A DNA stretch of 64,000 bases from Channa striata (GCA_033026295.1 CM065183.1:1922001-1986000); one strand, 5' to 3'; shown: positions 25,691 to 38,000, counted from the stretch's first letter. The notes: generated by a model from the letters alone, not told the origin. A program made the numbers and translations.

Positions 25691-26072
25691 ACAAAGACAT
25701 TGTGTGCGGCTTCCTCCTCCACATTCAAGATGGGGGGATTGTTTCTACAGCCATCCATGATGCTGTCACCAAGCCTCTGCAGAGTCACCCGAGAGTTTCT
25801 GCAGTTGACAGGAGTCCGAGTTGTACTGGAAATAAGAGCTGTACAGGGGTTAGAGGACTGTCCCCTGAGGTGTTCACATGTTGCTGACCACCTGCTCTGA
25901 CATGCATCCACGCTGCCGCACAAATTGTGGTCTGACGGTCAAGTAGTCAGCAACCCATGAGGTGATGGAGCAGTTGACCTGCATCTTCAACAGTTCCTCG
26001 CTTAGCAGCATTGGCTAGATTGTAATAAAGGTACTGGATAAATCAAAGAACATGACTTTGTTTCCCTGCTTA
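25691..26072 (-). pseudogene. Rex1/Babar-like LINE RT core fragment
   Basis: The minus strand from 26072 reads KVMFFDLSSTF (first RT catalytic Asp region, normally 'FFDFSSAF'), LKMQVNCSITSWVADYLT, RPQFVRQRGCMSEQVV, TPQGTVL and LSGDSA. The last corresponds to the F-[AS]-D-D catalytic box, here changed to SGD, and the frame is broken by stops and a deletion before the box. The order of blocks is that of a Rex1 RT, but it cannot be functional. Confidence 0.65.
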
Positions 26073-26319
26073 CCACTACCTCTCCTCTCCTCTCCGCTCC
26101 ACCTCTCCCTCTTTCTGTTCTGACCTCGAAAACTTCCAAGCTCTGTCCTGAGAATCCTGAAAGATCTGGTTTTTCCAATCCTCAGTCTACCTGTGCCGAT
26201 TTGTTGTTTGGCTGTTGTGCCTCAGCCTGTCTGTGTGTTTTTGTTTGTTCGATCTCTCGCACATGGACCCAAATCTCCCTCCGGCAACCTTTTGATATGT
26301 TCTGATTGTTTCTTCACAC

Positions 26320-26336
26320 AACTATTGTAAGTGACT
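26320..26336. repeat. Target-site duplication, left copy, of the RTE insertion
   Basis: 'aactattgtaagtgact' is repeated exactly at 29280-29296, flanking the RTE LINE. A 17-bp exact direct repeat is strong evidence for a single insertion of the intervening DNA. Confidence 0.9.
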
Positions 26337-26363
26337 ACTGCTACTTTCTTTCGGCTTTTCCCA

Positions 26364-28585
26364 TCAGGGGTCGCCACAGCGAATCATCCGTTTCCACTTC
26401 ACTCTATCCTGGGCATCTTCCTCTCTGACACCAGCTAACCTCATGTCCTCTGTTAGAACATCCATATATCTCCTCCTTGGTCGTCCTCTCGACCTCTTGC
26501 CTGGCAGCTCCATCTCCAACATCCTTCTACCAATATATTCACTGTCCCTCCTCTGCACATGTCCAAACCATCTCAATCTGGCCTCTCTGACTTTGTTGCT
26601 AACACAGGCAACGTGTGCTGTCCCTCTGATGAGCTCGTTCCTTATTCTGTCCAACCTTGTGACTCCTAAGGAGAACCTCAACATCTTCATCTCTGCTGCT
26701 TCCATCTCTGCCTCTTGTCTCTTTCTCACTGCTACTGTCTCTAACCCATAGAGCAGAGCTGGTCTCACCACTGTCCTGTACACCTTTCCTTTGAGTCTGG
26801 CTGACACTCTTCTGTCACACAACACTCTTGACACATTCCTCCACCCATTCCAACCCACCTGCACTCGCCTCTTCACCTCTTTTCCGAACTCCCCATCACA
26901 CTGAACTGTTGACCCCAAGTACTTAAACTCCTGCACCTTCTTCACCTCAGCCCCCTGTAACCTCACGCTTCTACCTGGCTCCCTCACGTTTACACACATG
27001 TATTCTGTCTTGCTACGACTGACTTTCATGCCTCTTCTTTCCAGAGCAAACCTCCACCTCTCCAGCTGTTCCTCCACCTGCTCTCTACTCTCGCTGCAAA
27101 TCAATCAAAGCTGATCCTTGGTGTAGTCCCACCTCCACCTTGAACTCCTCTGTCTGACCTACGCCACATCTCACCACCGTCATACTTCTCATACATGTCC
27201 TGGACTACTCTGACTACTACTTCTCTGCCACTCCCGACAACCTCATCTTCTATAAATCCACAAAGACACAATGCAGCTCCTTCTGACCATCTCTGTACTT
27301 TTCCATCAACAACCTCAAAGTGAAAATGGCATCAGTGGTGCTCTTACGGGGCATGAAACCATACTGCTGCTCACAAATCTCCACCTCCTTCCTAAGCCTG
27401 GCTTCCACTACTCTTTCCCACAGCTTCATTGTTTGGCTCATCAGCTTTATCCCTCTGTAGTTGCTACAGTTCTGCGTGTCACCCTTGTTCTTAAAGATCG
27501 GCACCAGAACGCTCCTCCTCCATTCCTCAGGCATCTTCTCACTCTCTAGAATCCTTTTATACAGACCTTAGAAACTTCACTGCTGTCTCTCCTAGACAGT
27601 CCTACAGCCTTTCCGCTCTTCATCCTTTTCAGAGCCTTCCTCAACTCATCCTTTCTAATCTCTGCTATTTCCTGCTCCACAATAGCCACATCTTCCTCCC
27701 TTCTTTCCCTGTCATTTTCCTCATTTATCACCTCTTCAAAATACTCCTTCCATCTTCTCTGCACACTCTCCTGGGTTGTTAGCACCTTTCCATCTTTGTC
27801 TTTAATCACCCTTATCTGTTGCACATCTTTCCCATCCCTATCTCTCTGTCTGTCTATCCTGTACAAGTCCTTCTCTCCTTGCTTCGTGTCTAACCCGTCA
27901 TACAGTTCATCGTAAGCTTTCTGTTTCGCCTTTGCCACCTCCCTCTTCACACTGCGCTGCACTTCCTTGTACTCCTGTCTACTTTCCCCAGTCCTTTCTA
28001 CATCCCACTTCCTTTTAGCCAACCTCTTCCTGTGGATGCAGTCCTGTACTTCCTCATTCCACCACCAAGTGTCTTTATCTTCTTTCCTCCTTTCAGAGGA
28101 CACACATTCCTACCTGTTTCCCTGATTACCTCTGCCGTAGTTTCCCAATCATCTTCCTGACCACCCAAAGCCTGAATCATTTTCTGCCTAAATTCCTTGC
28201 AGGTTTCTTCTTTCTTTAGCTTCCACCACTTGGTCTTCTTTTCTGACTTTCCTCTTTTCTTCTTCCTGACCACCAGAGTCATCTTACACACCACCATGCG
28301 GTGATGTCTGGCTACACTCTCTCCTACCACCACTTTACAGTCACTAACCTCTCGCAAATGACCTCGTCTACATAGGATGTAGTCCACCTGTGTACTCCTA
28401 CCTCCACTCTTGTATGTCACTCTGTGTTCCTCTCTCTTCTGGAAGTAGGTGTTGACTACAGCCATTTCCATCCTCTTAGCAAAGTCCACTACCATCTGTC
28501 CTTCTGGATTCCTGTCCTTTACACCAAACCTGCCCATCACCTCTGTTCCCCTCACCAACATGCCCACTGAAGTCTGCTCCAACAA
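26364..28585 (-). pseudogene. RTE reverse transcriptase and C-terminus, catalytic box deleted
   Basis: Linker frames (28585-27998 and 28103-27546) lead into the RT fingers/palm at 27534-27250 (SVLVPIFKNKGD, NYRGIKLMS, YGFMPRKSTTDAIF, ending in VFVDL with the first catalytic Asp). The next stretch reads VQDMYEK and GGGTTP in broken frames. At about 27095-27120 the sequence jumps directly to CSESREQVEEQLERW, so the segment that should carry the F-A-D-D catalytic box is gone. The C-terminus (27104-26364) is intact over 246 codons, with SKTEYMCVN, FKYLGSTVQ and RLRWFGHVQRRD. No polymerase activity is possible from this copy. Confidence 0.85.
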
Positions 28586-29007
28586 CTACTTTCTCTCCTC
28601 TGGGGATACTCTCTACAACCTCATCAAACTCTTTCCAGAATCTCTCCTTCTCTTCTAACTCACAGCCAACTTGTGGAGCATACCCACTGACTATGTTCAC
28701 CATCACCCCTTCGATTTCTAGCTTTAGGCTCACCACTGTCTGAGACTCTTTTCACCTCTAGAACATTGTTCATAAACTTCCCCTTCAGGATCACTCCTAC
28801 TCTGTTTCTCTTCCTATCCACACCATGGTAGAACAGTTTGTATCCTCCTCCAATACTACATGCTTTGCTGCCCTTCCACCTCGTCTCCTCCACACACAGT
28901 ACATCTACCTTCCTTCTCTCCATCATGTCTGCCAGCTCTCTACCTTTCCCTTTCATTGTGCCAACGTTAAGAGTCCCTACTCTCAGATCTAAGCTCCTGC
29001 CTTTCAT
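28476..29007 (-). pseudogene. RTE endonuclease domain (APE-like), frameshifted
   Basis: The first frame (29007-28660) reads LRVGTLNVGTMKG, then CVEETRWKGSKA; the Glu of ETRWKG fits the metal-binding Glu of APE-type LINE endonucleases. A second frame (28736-28476) continues with GYAPQVGCELEEKE and VVVGADFSGHVGEGNRGDG, the usual 'GDFNGHVG' block with two substitutions. The switch between 28736 and 28660 is a frameshift. In the intact family this domain nicks target DNA to prime reverse transcription. Remaining endonuclease motifs (YILCRRGHLREV, then HHRMVVCKM) continue in the frame ending at 27998. Confidence 0.8.
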
Positions 29008-29279
29008 CTTCTCTCTCTGACCACGAACCCTTCTGCCTCCTCTCCTTCTTCGACCAACAGTAGTTCAATTTCCACCGGCACCCTGTAGGTTAACAGCACC
29101 GGTGGCGGTCGTTGTTAACCCGGGCCTCGACCGATCCGGTATGATGGTGGTATGGATGACTCACATGGTTGTACTTGGCAAGTTTTATGCCGGATGCCCT
29201 TCCTGAAGCAACCCTCTCTATTTATCTGGGCTTGGGACCGGCACCGAAGTTACTGGCTTGCAACCCCTGTGGCTAGATT

Positions 29280-29296
29280 AACTATTGTAAGTGACT
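29280..29296. repeat. Target-site duplication, right copy, of the RTE insertion
   Basis: Exact copy of 26320-26336. It ends 2 bp before the edge of the LTR-like unit at 29299. Confidence 0.9.
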
Positions 29297-29298
29297 GG

Positions 29299-31700
29299 TG
29301 TAGCGAACTCGTTATATTTGGGTGATTTGATATTAATATAAAACATTCATTTCCTCGAATTTAGGGGCACCAGATTCGTTGAGCCGAATCACGCTATGAA
29401 TTATTATATTACCTGAACCGTTGATGGTCCAAAGTGACAAATAGAATGAAGTAACAACAATTTAACCCAAAGATCAGTCTCTTGTTATGAGTTCTTTTCG
29501 TTCCAGTGACTTCTGTCTGCTTAACTGAAGAAAGACAAACTCAGAACCAGTTCCCTTAATTATTTATTAACCTACAACTACTGAGAATATTGAAGTATGG
29601 GTACGTATATGGATATATGGAATAAATGGAATAAACGAATAGACAACAAAACATGAAACAACCAATTCTAAGTAAACAGATAAATTGTGCAGGTATGCGT
29701 GTGATGAATTTGGGCTAGAGGAAAGGATTCGAGTCACTATTTACCTCTAAGTAACGGAAATTATATTTTAGAAACTCTACAAAGAAACTTCATAAAGGCT
29801 CCAATGGTTCATTGGCTTTACGGACACCAGCCCTTTTCATAGAATAGAGAGAGATATTTGTACTTGGCCTGGGAGCCGCTGGAGGTTGTTCTGCCAGGTT
29901 AGCCGTCAATCGGTACCGGTTCTTTTGTAGAGCAGGACGGACCGTCTCGGTTCTGTTAACAGGCGAGCTATCAGAGCGAGGATCCGCTGTGGCTGCAAAG
30001 ATTTCTCTGGCCCACAGGAGCGTTCACCTGGTCAGATGGCAGGCTCCAGTAACGTGGTCTGGTTCGGTTGGTGGCTGAGCCGAATTACAGAGGCGCTGGT
30101 TGTCCGGTCCGGAATGGAGCCGAAATGTTGAATTGAAATAATTCAACAAAACTGGTTGATAAAAATATGGCTATTCAATAAAAATCTCGGGCTCGGTCTG
30201 GACTAACTTTGACGGATTTTCTAGTTACAAAAATGGAAGTTTGGTTTGGAGTTCCAATCGTCAAAATAACTAATACAAAAATAGGCAGCAAAGACGTGCG
30301 CGCTTTAAAAATAGTTCGAAAAGTTACAAACGAGAGAATTGACGACAAAATAATTTTAACAATTTCAGCAAAGCTTTCTTAACTGAGGCACATTTCTTCT
30401 TGAGGCTGGAGCTCGAAGTGGAACTCTTCAGGAACTCCTCTCCTCGCACTTCTTGGAACTTCTCGGCACCTCTTGGAACTTTAACAAAGGAATTTTAAGT
30501 TTATTTTATATTGTTGGGGCGTCGCCCAGACTATGAGGCGTTGCTGCTAAATTTAAATTTACCGCGGAGGGCAGAGCGAGTCCCTCCTCCTAGATCAAAT
30601 GAAATCTTTGTTTGGTTGAATCACACGAAGTCAAATATAGATTTCTCTTTTCATCAAGCCCAAAATCTCATACTCTAAAATAAAGCAACTTCTTACAATG
30701 GTTATACTGTGGAGGTTAAAATGCTTAAACAGCATGATTGCTGCGTGTAATAATCAGTGTCTCATTTCAACATACCTGTGAGAGTCCTGATTTAGACAAA
30801 TAGACGGAATCCAATGATTATTACATGGAAAGTTAGCTTTGTCTAATACATATTAATACACAGTCAGAACACACAACAACAAATAGAAATTCATTCACAC
30901 ATGATCTGGACATCGCAGCGGATTAATATAACAGGATAATGCTTACATTTACATAACTAAGGTGTGCATGAATATGTAACATGTATGTGTAATATACGGA
31001 ATTAACAGAAGAATATGATATTACGTTTTAACTTTCAGACAACAAATTAATGCAGTTTTGTTTCTTTCTATAGACGAATATCTTCGGGATGCATTTATAA
31101 TTTCCACCCAAGGGTGGCAATGTTGTGCCGTGTTACTCTTTCACGTCATTCTGAATTAAAACGTTTATTTTATAACTCTGTCATTTCTCGTCGTAGAAAG
31201 GACAGAATCATGTCAGATTGTTCCAAATTTTCTTATGAACACATTGGTGTGAGTTTTATAAAGCTTGATAGCTGATTTGTCCCTGTTTTGGGGTTTGAGT
31301 TTAAACAAAGTCTTTCTGTCTCAGTAGTTTTACACCTCAAGTTTTATGGTTGTCTTGCAAATTCCTTTCCAGAGAGCTGGTACCATCTTGATAAGAACGT
31401 CATTTGCAAGTGAGTTAGAGACAGTCTTGGGTCTGGTAGATGAAAAGACTCATGGCAAAATTTATGCTAATGGCATGAGTGTCAATTTGGGGCTTTAAGC
31501 CAGATGTGGTTTGTTTGTTTTACTCAGTTCTTTTTGGTGTTATCTGGTCCTGGGGAGGATAGAGCTGGATTGTTTTATAAAGAAAGTTTATTGCCGGGTC
31601 AGTCTACCTCCCCCTTGCTTTCCATGTGGAGGTTGAATTCCAAACTCCTGTTGTCCCAGGTTTAGGTTCAATAACACAGAAATGGATGCTACACTGGTTT
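29299..31700 (-). repeat. LTR-like unit plus flanking internal sequence, minus orientation
   Basis: A ~1.4-kb LTR-like module (29299-30697) begins 'tgtagcgaac' on the plus strand and ends '...cttaca'. It is followed by ~1 kb of non-coding sequence shared with the other copies. In minus orientation the module has an A/T-rich TATA-like site near 30510 and an AATAAA (plus-strand 'tttatt' at 29563-29568), placed as U3-R-U5 would predict. The unit at 32696-34549 is the same sequence facing the other way; similarity is high except in the presumed U3. No gag, pol or env motif is seen. It could instead be the long arm of a foldback element. Confidence 0.65.
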
Positions 31701-33399
31701 TAAATTTTTTCCCAGTAGATTTTACGGACTCTGTGCTGACAATAGAAGAAGATATTGTGCAACTCCCTGACACATTTCTTCATCAGACATTTTTATTTTT
31801 TTCCTTTGCTCGTGGTTGTTACTTTCTGTGTTTCCTACTTTGTGTTTGTCTTGTCTTTTTCCGTTTGGAGAGACTCAGCTATCCCTTGTCTCCATGTCTA
31901 CTGGTGTACTCATCTCCTTCGACTTGCTCTGCTCCTGATGCGCCGGCTCCGTATCCTCACAGTCCTGCTTACATTGTCCAGGTGAGAGAGAGCCCACTGC
32001 CGCAGGCAGGTGATGGCATCATCCACTCCAACCTGGGGGCAATAAGCAAACTGCAATGGGTCCACAGAGTTTCAGAGGCTTCAAATGTGACAGTACCAGT
32101 CTCTCTTGAACTTTCATGATGTGTGGTGTAACAACTACTGATCTGTAATCACTGAGGACAGATGGAGTGGATGTCTTAGGCATGATGTCTTCCACATCAT
32201 CTGCACCTTCTCCTGACACAGTGAGGTGGAGTACTATTGTTGTCTGTAGCGAGAGAAGCTGTGGAGACTGTGGGTGGAGGGGGAGGTGTTGTCTGTGTGT
32301 CTGCAGGTAAGGGGGAAGATGCTAGCTGATGTTCCCAAACTCAACCTGTTTGAAACCCGCGTGATTTTTTCATATCCGACCACATGTCCCTCATGCTGTT
32401 TTGCTGGAGCTGTTTCTCCAGTTCCTATCTTTGTTCTCCCTCAGTCTCACTTTACTCTCTTTCTGAACATTCTTCAGCAGATCTAAGCCCCTGTCTCTGA
32501 AGATGCTCTTCTTTGTGTTGGTGGTGGCGGTGATCCAGGGTTTCTTTTTTGGGAAGTACCTGGTTGTGATGGTGCAGTCCACACAAAAGTTTATATACTC
32601 TGTGACACTGCCTGTCATGGAGTCAATGTTGTCTGAGGGCGTATGCTTTCTTGACACTTGCATTCAGTAAATACAGCGTGTAATATCCAGAGACAGAGTT
32701 TGGAATTCAACCTCCACGATGAAAACAAGGGGGAAGTAGACGGACCCGGCAATAAACTTTCTTTATAAAAGAATCCACCACTAATCCTCCCCAGGACCCA
32801 GACCATAAAAGACCATAAAAAGAAATTAAACAGCATTAATTTGTTATCTGAAAGTTAAAACACAATGTCATGTTCTTCTGTCAATTCTGTATGTTACACA
32901 TACATGTTATATGTTCATGCACGCCTTGTATACAGCTGCTTAGTTATGTAAACATTATCCTGTTATATTAATCCGCTACGATGTCCAGATAATGTGACTG
33001 AATTCCTAATTGTTGTTGTGTGTTCTTACTGTGTAGTAATAGGTATTAGAGAAAGCTAATTTTCCATGTAATAATCATTGGATTCCATCTATTCATCTAA
33101 TCAGAACTCTCACATGTATGTTGAAATGAGACACTAACTATTACCCGCAGCGATCATGTTCTTTTAAGCATTTTTACCTCCATAGGAGTTTGCACAGTAT
33201 AACAATTATAATATGTTACTTTGTTTTATAGTATGAGAATTTGGGGCTGATGAACGGAGAATTAGTTCAATCAAACTGCGAAAAGATCAAACCAATTCTA
33301 AAAAATTTAATGCGAGAGGAAGGACTTCTCTGCTCTCTGTGGTAAATTTATATAACAGGCGAGCATGTCTCTCTTTTGAACCTCATGTAACACCCCAGG

Positions 33400-33405
33400 T
33401 ATAAA
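33400..33405 (+). promoter_or_regulatory. TATA box of the LTR-like module
   Basis: 'tataaa' followed by 'ggagagggtttccttgttcg' and a pyrimidine-rich leader, in the position expected for the U3/R boundary of an LTR. Motif call only. Confidence 0.45.
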
Positions 33406-34276
33406 GGAGAGGGTTTCCTTGTTCGCTCTCTTCGCCCCTCTCCTCTTCTCTTGAAATTTTTTCAATTCGTGCTTCATCTGCACACTCCCTTTGGCCGCTC
33501 GTTTCAGCTCGCCTCTTTAACTTTCTACTTTGCATAGTCGACACGCAATTTTTACTTAACTCTCCGTTTAGATTTTCTTTGTTTGGCGAGACAAACTCTC
33601 TTTATAAGTTTTTGTAACATCCTTGTAAAAGCTAAATCCTGAGCAAACTTCGATTTTTGTTTGTAACTAGAAAATCCTTCAAAGTTAGTCCAGACTGAGC
33701 CCGAGATTATTATTCAATAGCAATATTTTTAGCAACCATTTTGTTGAATTATTTTAATTCAACATCTTCGGTTCCACACGGCTCTGTTTCGGACCGGACA
33801 GCCAACGCCTCTGTAATTCAGCTCAGCCGCCAACAGAACCAGACCACGTTACCAGACCACGTTACCTCTGATAGCTCGCCTGTTAACAGAACTGAGACGG
33901 TCCATCCTGCTCTACAAAAGAACCGGTACCGATGGACGCCTAACTTGGCAGAACAACCCGCAGCAGCTCCCAGGCAAAGTACAAATATCTCTCTCTATTT
34001 TATGGAAAGTCTGGTGTCTGTGCAGCCGATAAACTAATGGAGCCTTTATGAAGTTTATATCTAGAGTTTCTAAAATATAATTTCTGTTACTTAGAGGTAA
34101 ACAGTGACTAGACTCATTTCTTGAGCCAAAATTCAACACAAACACTGTCATACCTGCTCAATTTATCCGTTTACTTAGAATTGGTTTTACATGTTGGTTA
34201 TCTGTTCATTTGTTCATTTTTTACTTATATCCATATACATACTCACACTCATCTATAGTCATTGTAGTAGTAGATT

Positions 34277-34282
34277 AATAAA
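34277..34282 (+). terminator. Polyadenylation signal in the LTR-like module
   Basis: AATAAA about 270 bp before the module end. The counterpart in the opposite-facing copy is conserved (plus-strand 'tttatt' at 29563-29568). Confidence 0.45.
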
Positions 34283-35090
34283 TAATTGAAAGGAACTGCT
34301 TCTGTGTTTGTCTTTCTTCAGAGAAACAGACTAAGTCATTTAAACGGTAAAGATCTCATGACAAGAGACTGATCTTGGGTCAAATTCTATTAATCACTTC
34401 ATTCTATTGTTACTTTCGACTATCAGAGGTTCAGATAATATAATAATCATAGCTTAGTTTAGCTTAAATGAACTTGGTGCCCCGAATTCGAGGAAATTAA
34501 TGTTTTTGTATTAATATCAAATTACCCAAGTCGCATGTGGTTTGCTACAAGTGTTTTACCTTGTCTGGTGGAGTATGTGACAAACTGATAAAATGTTGCC
34601 ATGAAAGCATTAGGAGGTTGATTTTGTAGCTAACAGCAACAATGTGCTGAGAGTGAAAACAATGGCACATGTGAACTCTCTGGGCAGATAATACGGACAC
34701 ATGCTCACAGCAGTTCAATGACTGGGCTACAGAGATGCTCCTTCACCGTAACATGTCAGGGATTACACAATCTGTTCCTCGGTGCTGCACTCCTGATATT
34801 CCTGGTCATAGTCAGCGCACCAAGCTTGTCCATTTTGTTTTCTAGGGACCTCACATTTGCCATAATAACAGAAGGAAGAAAGGGCTGACACTTTTTAACC
34901 TTTCATTTGAGGCCGGCGCTGCATCCCTGGCATATTCTCCTTAACTCTGCAGAGATCTGAGGTCTTGTTCCAAGCATTGTGGGTTGGGAGAACAGAATCA
35001 ACTGATCACGCAGGTAAACAATGCGCTCCTGTTGGCTCGGCTTCCTCCCAAATGTAAGAAATAAAGTGCAGGAAATGATGTCATTTTTGA

Positions 35091-38000
35091 AAATGTGTCA
35101 ATGATGACATGAAAAACGCTGAACAAGAGAAGATAAAAAAATTGTAGAACACCTACAAAGCCACAAATACACAAAAATAATGGGAGCTATTGCAATATTT
35201 TTGAAAAGCAACATAGAGTTGTTATTTGTGTGCATGGAAAAAGCGACATTAAAGCGACATGTTGAAGCAGGTATGGATTGGGCACCAAATCATTTATCAG
35301 TAATAGTTCGATCATGGTTTCAGATTCTGGCTTGACACCAGGGAAGGGCCTCAGAATGCTACTTGACCAGCATGCAAGTACACACTGTGGAGCCTCAAGG
35401 TTCTGCAAAATGGGACTGAACTGTCTGATATCTGAAATGAAAAGCTGTGTGACCTCTGTGTGATATATGCAAACGTGCTGTCAGGCTCGGTCTAAACTTC
35501 ACTACAAGGACTTTCTGATGTATAGCCAGGGCAAGTTAAAAGGACATGTCACTGATGCTAGTCCTCCGTGTTGTCAGTGAAACAGATTTATCTGAGATCT
35601 GGTCTGATATAATTTTGCAGTTATTCCTTTTGAAGTCCTTCAGAACATTGGAGATTTTTAGCGTGACTGTCAGATATGGCAGTCGTCTGCTTTGTGTGTG
35701 TGTGTTTCAAACATATGGATAAAATTGTTTACAGCTACACCAAAGCTAAATTCAAATTAAAGTTAGAAACACTTTCATAATCATTATTCAGAAAAAAAAC
35801 TGCTGCTATTGTTTTCCGTGTGGTCAGCAGTGCACTATAAAGCTAATACCTTTCAAGCATAAAGGTTAACACTGGCTCTGCCTTCTTTGTTAATGAGCCA
35901 TTTACCTGGGGCTTCAGTATGTACAATCTGGAGTTTTCCAGTAGAAAAACTGCAGACAATAACAAGTTAGCTTATTTAGTCCAGTGGAATCAAACCTCCC
36001 TTGGTGCACTTCATTTGCAGGTCTGAACACAACATTTGCACCTGGGTGCAGACTGAAAAACAACTCTAAGATCCTTTACGAGGCCCAAACAGGCTCTGGA
36101 GTGATTTGAGATCTGACCTTAATCTGGTCCAAAACAGCATGATTTAAACATGTAGTTTAGTTTATTCCCCACGTTTATCAAAAACTCTTACTTGTTAAGA
36201 TAATACTTCTCATGATGCATTTTCATTCATGTGCAAAAAGAAACAAAACGGGACGTACAAGATGCAATATAAACAATTTGACTCCTGGTGGCAGTGAATC
36301 CACAAGACTTCTGAGGGTGGCCTATTATACAGCATCTGCCACTAAGATGTCAGCAACAGTTCCTTAAAGACCTGTGAATTGCAAATGGGGCCACCGTGGA
36401 ATCGGCTCCCATAGTACACAATTGGTTGATTGTGCTGATGCATTGTTGGTTCTTTCAATTGTGGACAAAGGTCAGCATGAGCGGTGAGATTTGCGCTGCA
36501 GTAGCTTATTTGTGATTTGACTGGATGGGTTAAACCTCTTTTCCCGTGTGCATAACTGAGCCTTGAGTGTCCATGATAGTGCTGCCGGTTCAGTGGATGT
36601 CCTTTCCTGGACTACAGTCTAGATTGGGCTGCATATTTATGTCCTAGCCTGACCTAAGCCTAACAGTGTGAAGGCTGAACCAGACCTAAACCTCATAATC
36701 AATTTGGGTAATCCCCAAATCCAACACAAGCCTGACATAGTGGAGCTGTGTCTGTGTCTACTTTGGTTACCTTGGTTCTGACAATAATGGAGAACTGCAA
36801 GATAGAATGTAAGTCTCCCCATCCATTAAACAAAGTGAGCATTTAGGTTCTTCAGCCGCTCTAAATTTTAATAGGTATTATGTGACTTTACTTGGGATCG
36901 TTTGTAGTTGTGTCTATACTGTAAAAAGAACATTGTATTTCTGTTACCTGCACCATCCACAACGCTCCTTCACCTCACGTGACATGACTCACTCACTTTA
37001 CATTGTAAAAGTATGGCACACCATCAGCAGCCCTGCCCCCACCGCCACCTCCATCTCTTTCCTCCATTTTGAGATTAGATTAGGAATTTGCATATGCAAC
37101 AGGAGCTGGGACTGGGAACCGTAACGCTGATGCAGGGAGGATTTAGTTTGCTTGATTTGACAATTGGCTGGGATCCTATTGGATTTTGTACTCAGATTTG
37201 AAAATCACAGTTTTGGGAAATACTGTCCTAATGATCTTCCTCTGGAGTATTACACTTGAAATGAGTCACATTTTTTATGCTATATTGCATCTACACTAAC
37301 TGGCAAATCTTTGTTTAAACCATTTTAACAACTTGCATCCATACTTCTAGACTTTTCAACACCAGTGAAACTATTGAAATATAACTTTAACTGTGAATGT
37401 GTGTCACCAAAATTTCAACATAACATATCAAGGATATATTGGTAATTTATTTAAATGGAAAATTCCTCAGATATTAAATCAGGTGATAACTCCTCAGAGT
37501 CACTCACACCTGTACAGGGGAGGCATTAACAAAATTAGAATTTAAGGTAATGTGTTATCATTGTGTTAAATGCTTAGACAAAGCTAGAGACAAGTGGACA
37601 ACTTTTTTTTTCCCATCAAAATATCCAGTCTTGCAATTCAACACCTAGTGTTGTGTGACTAGAGCATTAATAAAGATTTTATGTCTCTGTACTGGAGACA
37701 GCCAGTATTCATCCATTCCACTGGTTAAAGGTCAAATATCAAGGTCACTGTGAGCAAAGCATGTGCCCAGATCGCCCTCAGGTCAAGCACCTGCCCTTTT
37801 GCCCTCTGACTTGAGTGCTCTTTCGCAGGACAAATGTTCCCCCCTGAATAACAATAACATTTTTATATCTGTGTTATAAACCAATTTGCCTCATGGTTCT
37901 AAATTCCATCTAAAAGGTTGCTGTATCTGTCCTACAACTGCATGCTAACTCTACAAGTCGGCTAAAAGAGGTTAGAGCCTGTGTCAGTTTAATTCACATA

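Larger units (their letters stand above)
26337..29279 (-). mobile_element. RTE-type LINE, near full length, bounded by a 17-bp duplication
   Basis: The minus strand holds, in order, a GC-rich 5' leader (29279-29010), an endonuclease domain, a linker, an RT domain and a C-terminal region with RLRWFGHVQRRD. The 3' end reads 'gcgacccctgatgggaaaag'. Exact 17-bp duplications flank it on both sides. The coding region is split over several frames and the RT catalytic box is deleted, so it is not autonomous now. Motifs resemble RTE-clade LINEs of fish; the exact family is not certain. A truncated relative lies at 14831-14998. Confidence 0.9.
32696..34549 (+). repeat. LTR-like unit, plus orientation, inserted in Rex1
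   Basis: Reverse-complement relative of 29299-31700. The LTR-like module spans 33207-34549 and its inner flank 32696-33206. It lacks about 430 bp of flank present in the other copy (equivalent of 31080-31540). The module has a TATA box, an AATAAA and an end at 'gctaca'. It lies between the endonuclease and linker parts of a Rex1 LINE, so it arrived after that LINE. No coding sequence of a retroelement is visible. Confidence 0.65.
31890..35090 (-). mobile_element. Rex1/Babar-type LINE, split by an LTR-like insertion
   Basis: On the minus strand the 5' part (35090-34562) reads LRDQLILFSQ, ELRRICQGCSAGLK, MANVRSLENKMDKLGAL and QFVTYSTRQGKT, the N-terminus and endonuclease of a Rex1 element with a deletion inside the endonuclease. 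The sequence stops at 34562 and resumes at about 32690 with SRKHTPSDNIDSMTGS, VTEYINFCVDC and KKKPWITATTNTKKSIFRD, the linker before the RT. The decayed RT start (TPSVLSDYRSVVVTPHIMK) follows at 32200-32100, then LSHLDN near 31985. The 3' half of the RT and the 3' UTR are missing. The two halves are collinear around the inserted repeat. Confidence 0.75.

Noticed and set aside
26443..26751. Plus-strand open frames across the RTE region (also 27271-27549 and 28449-28658)
   Set aside because: Antisense shadows of the minus-strand RTE coding sequence.
31682..32119. Plus-strand 145-codon open frame
   Set aside because: It overlaps the antisense side of the Rex1 RT remnant and a T-rich stretch; the minus-strand Rex1 motifs explain it.
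33741..34037. Plus-strand 98-codon open frame in the LTR-like unit
   Set aside because: The corresponding region in the opposite copy (29299-30697) is not open in the same frame, and no retroelement motif is present.
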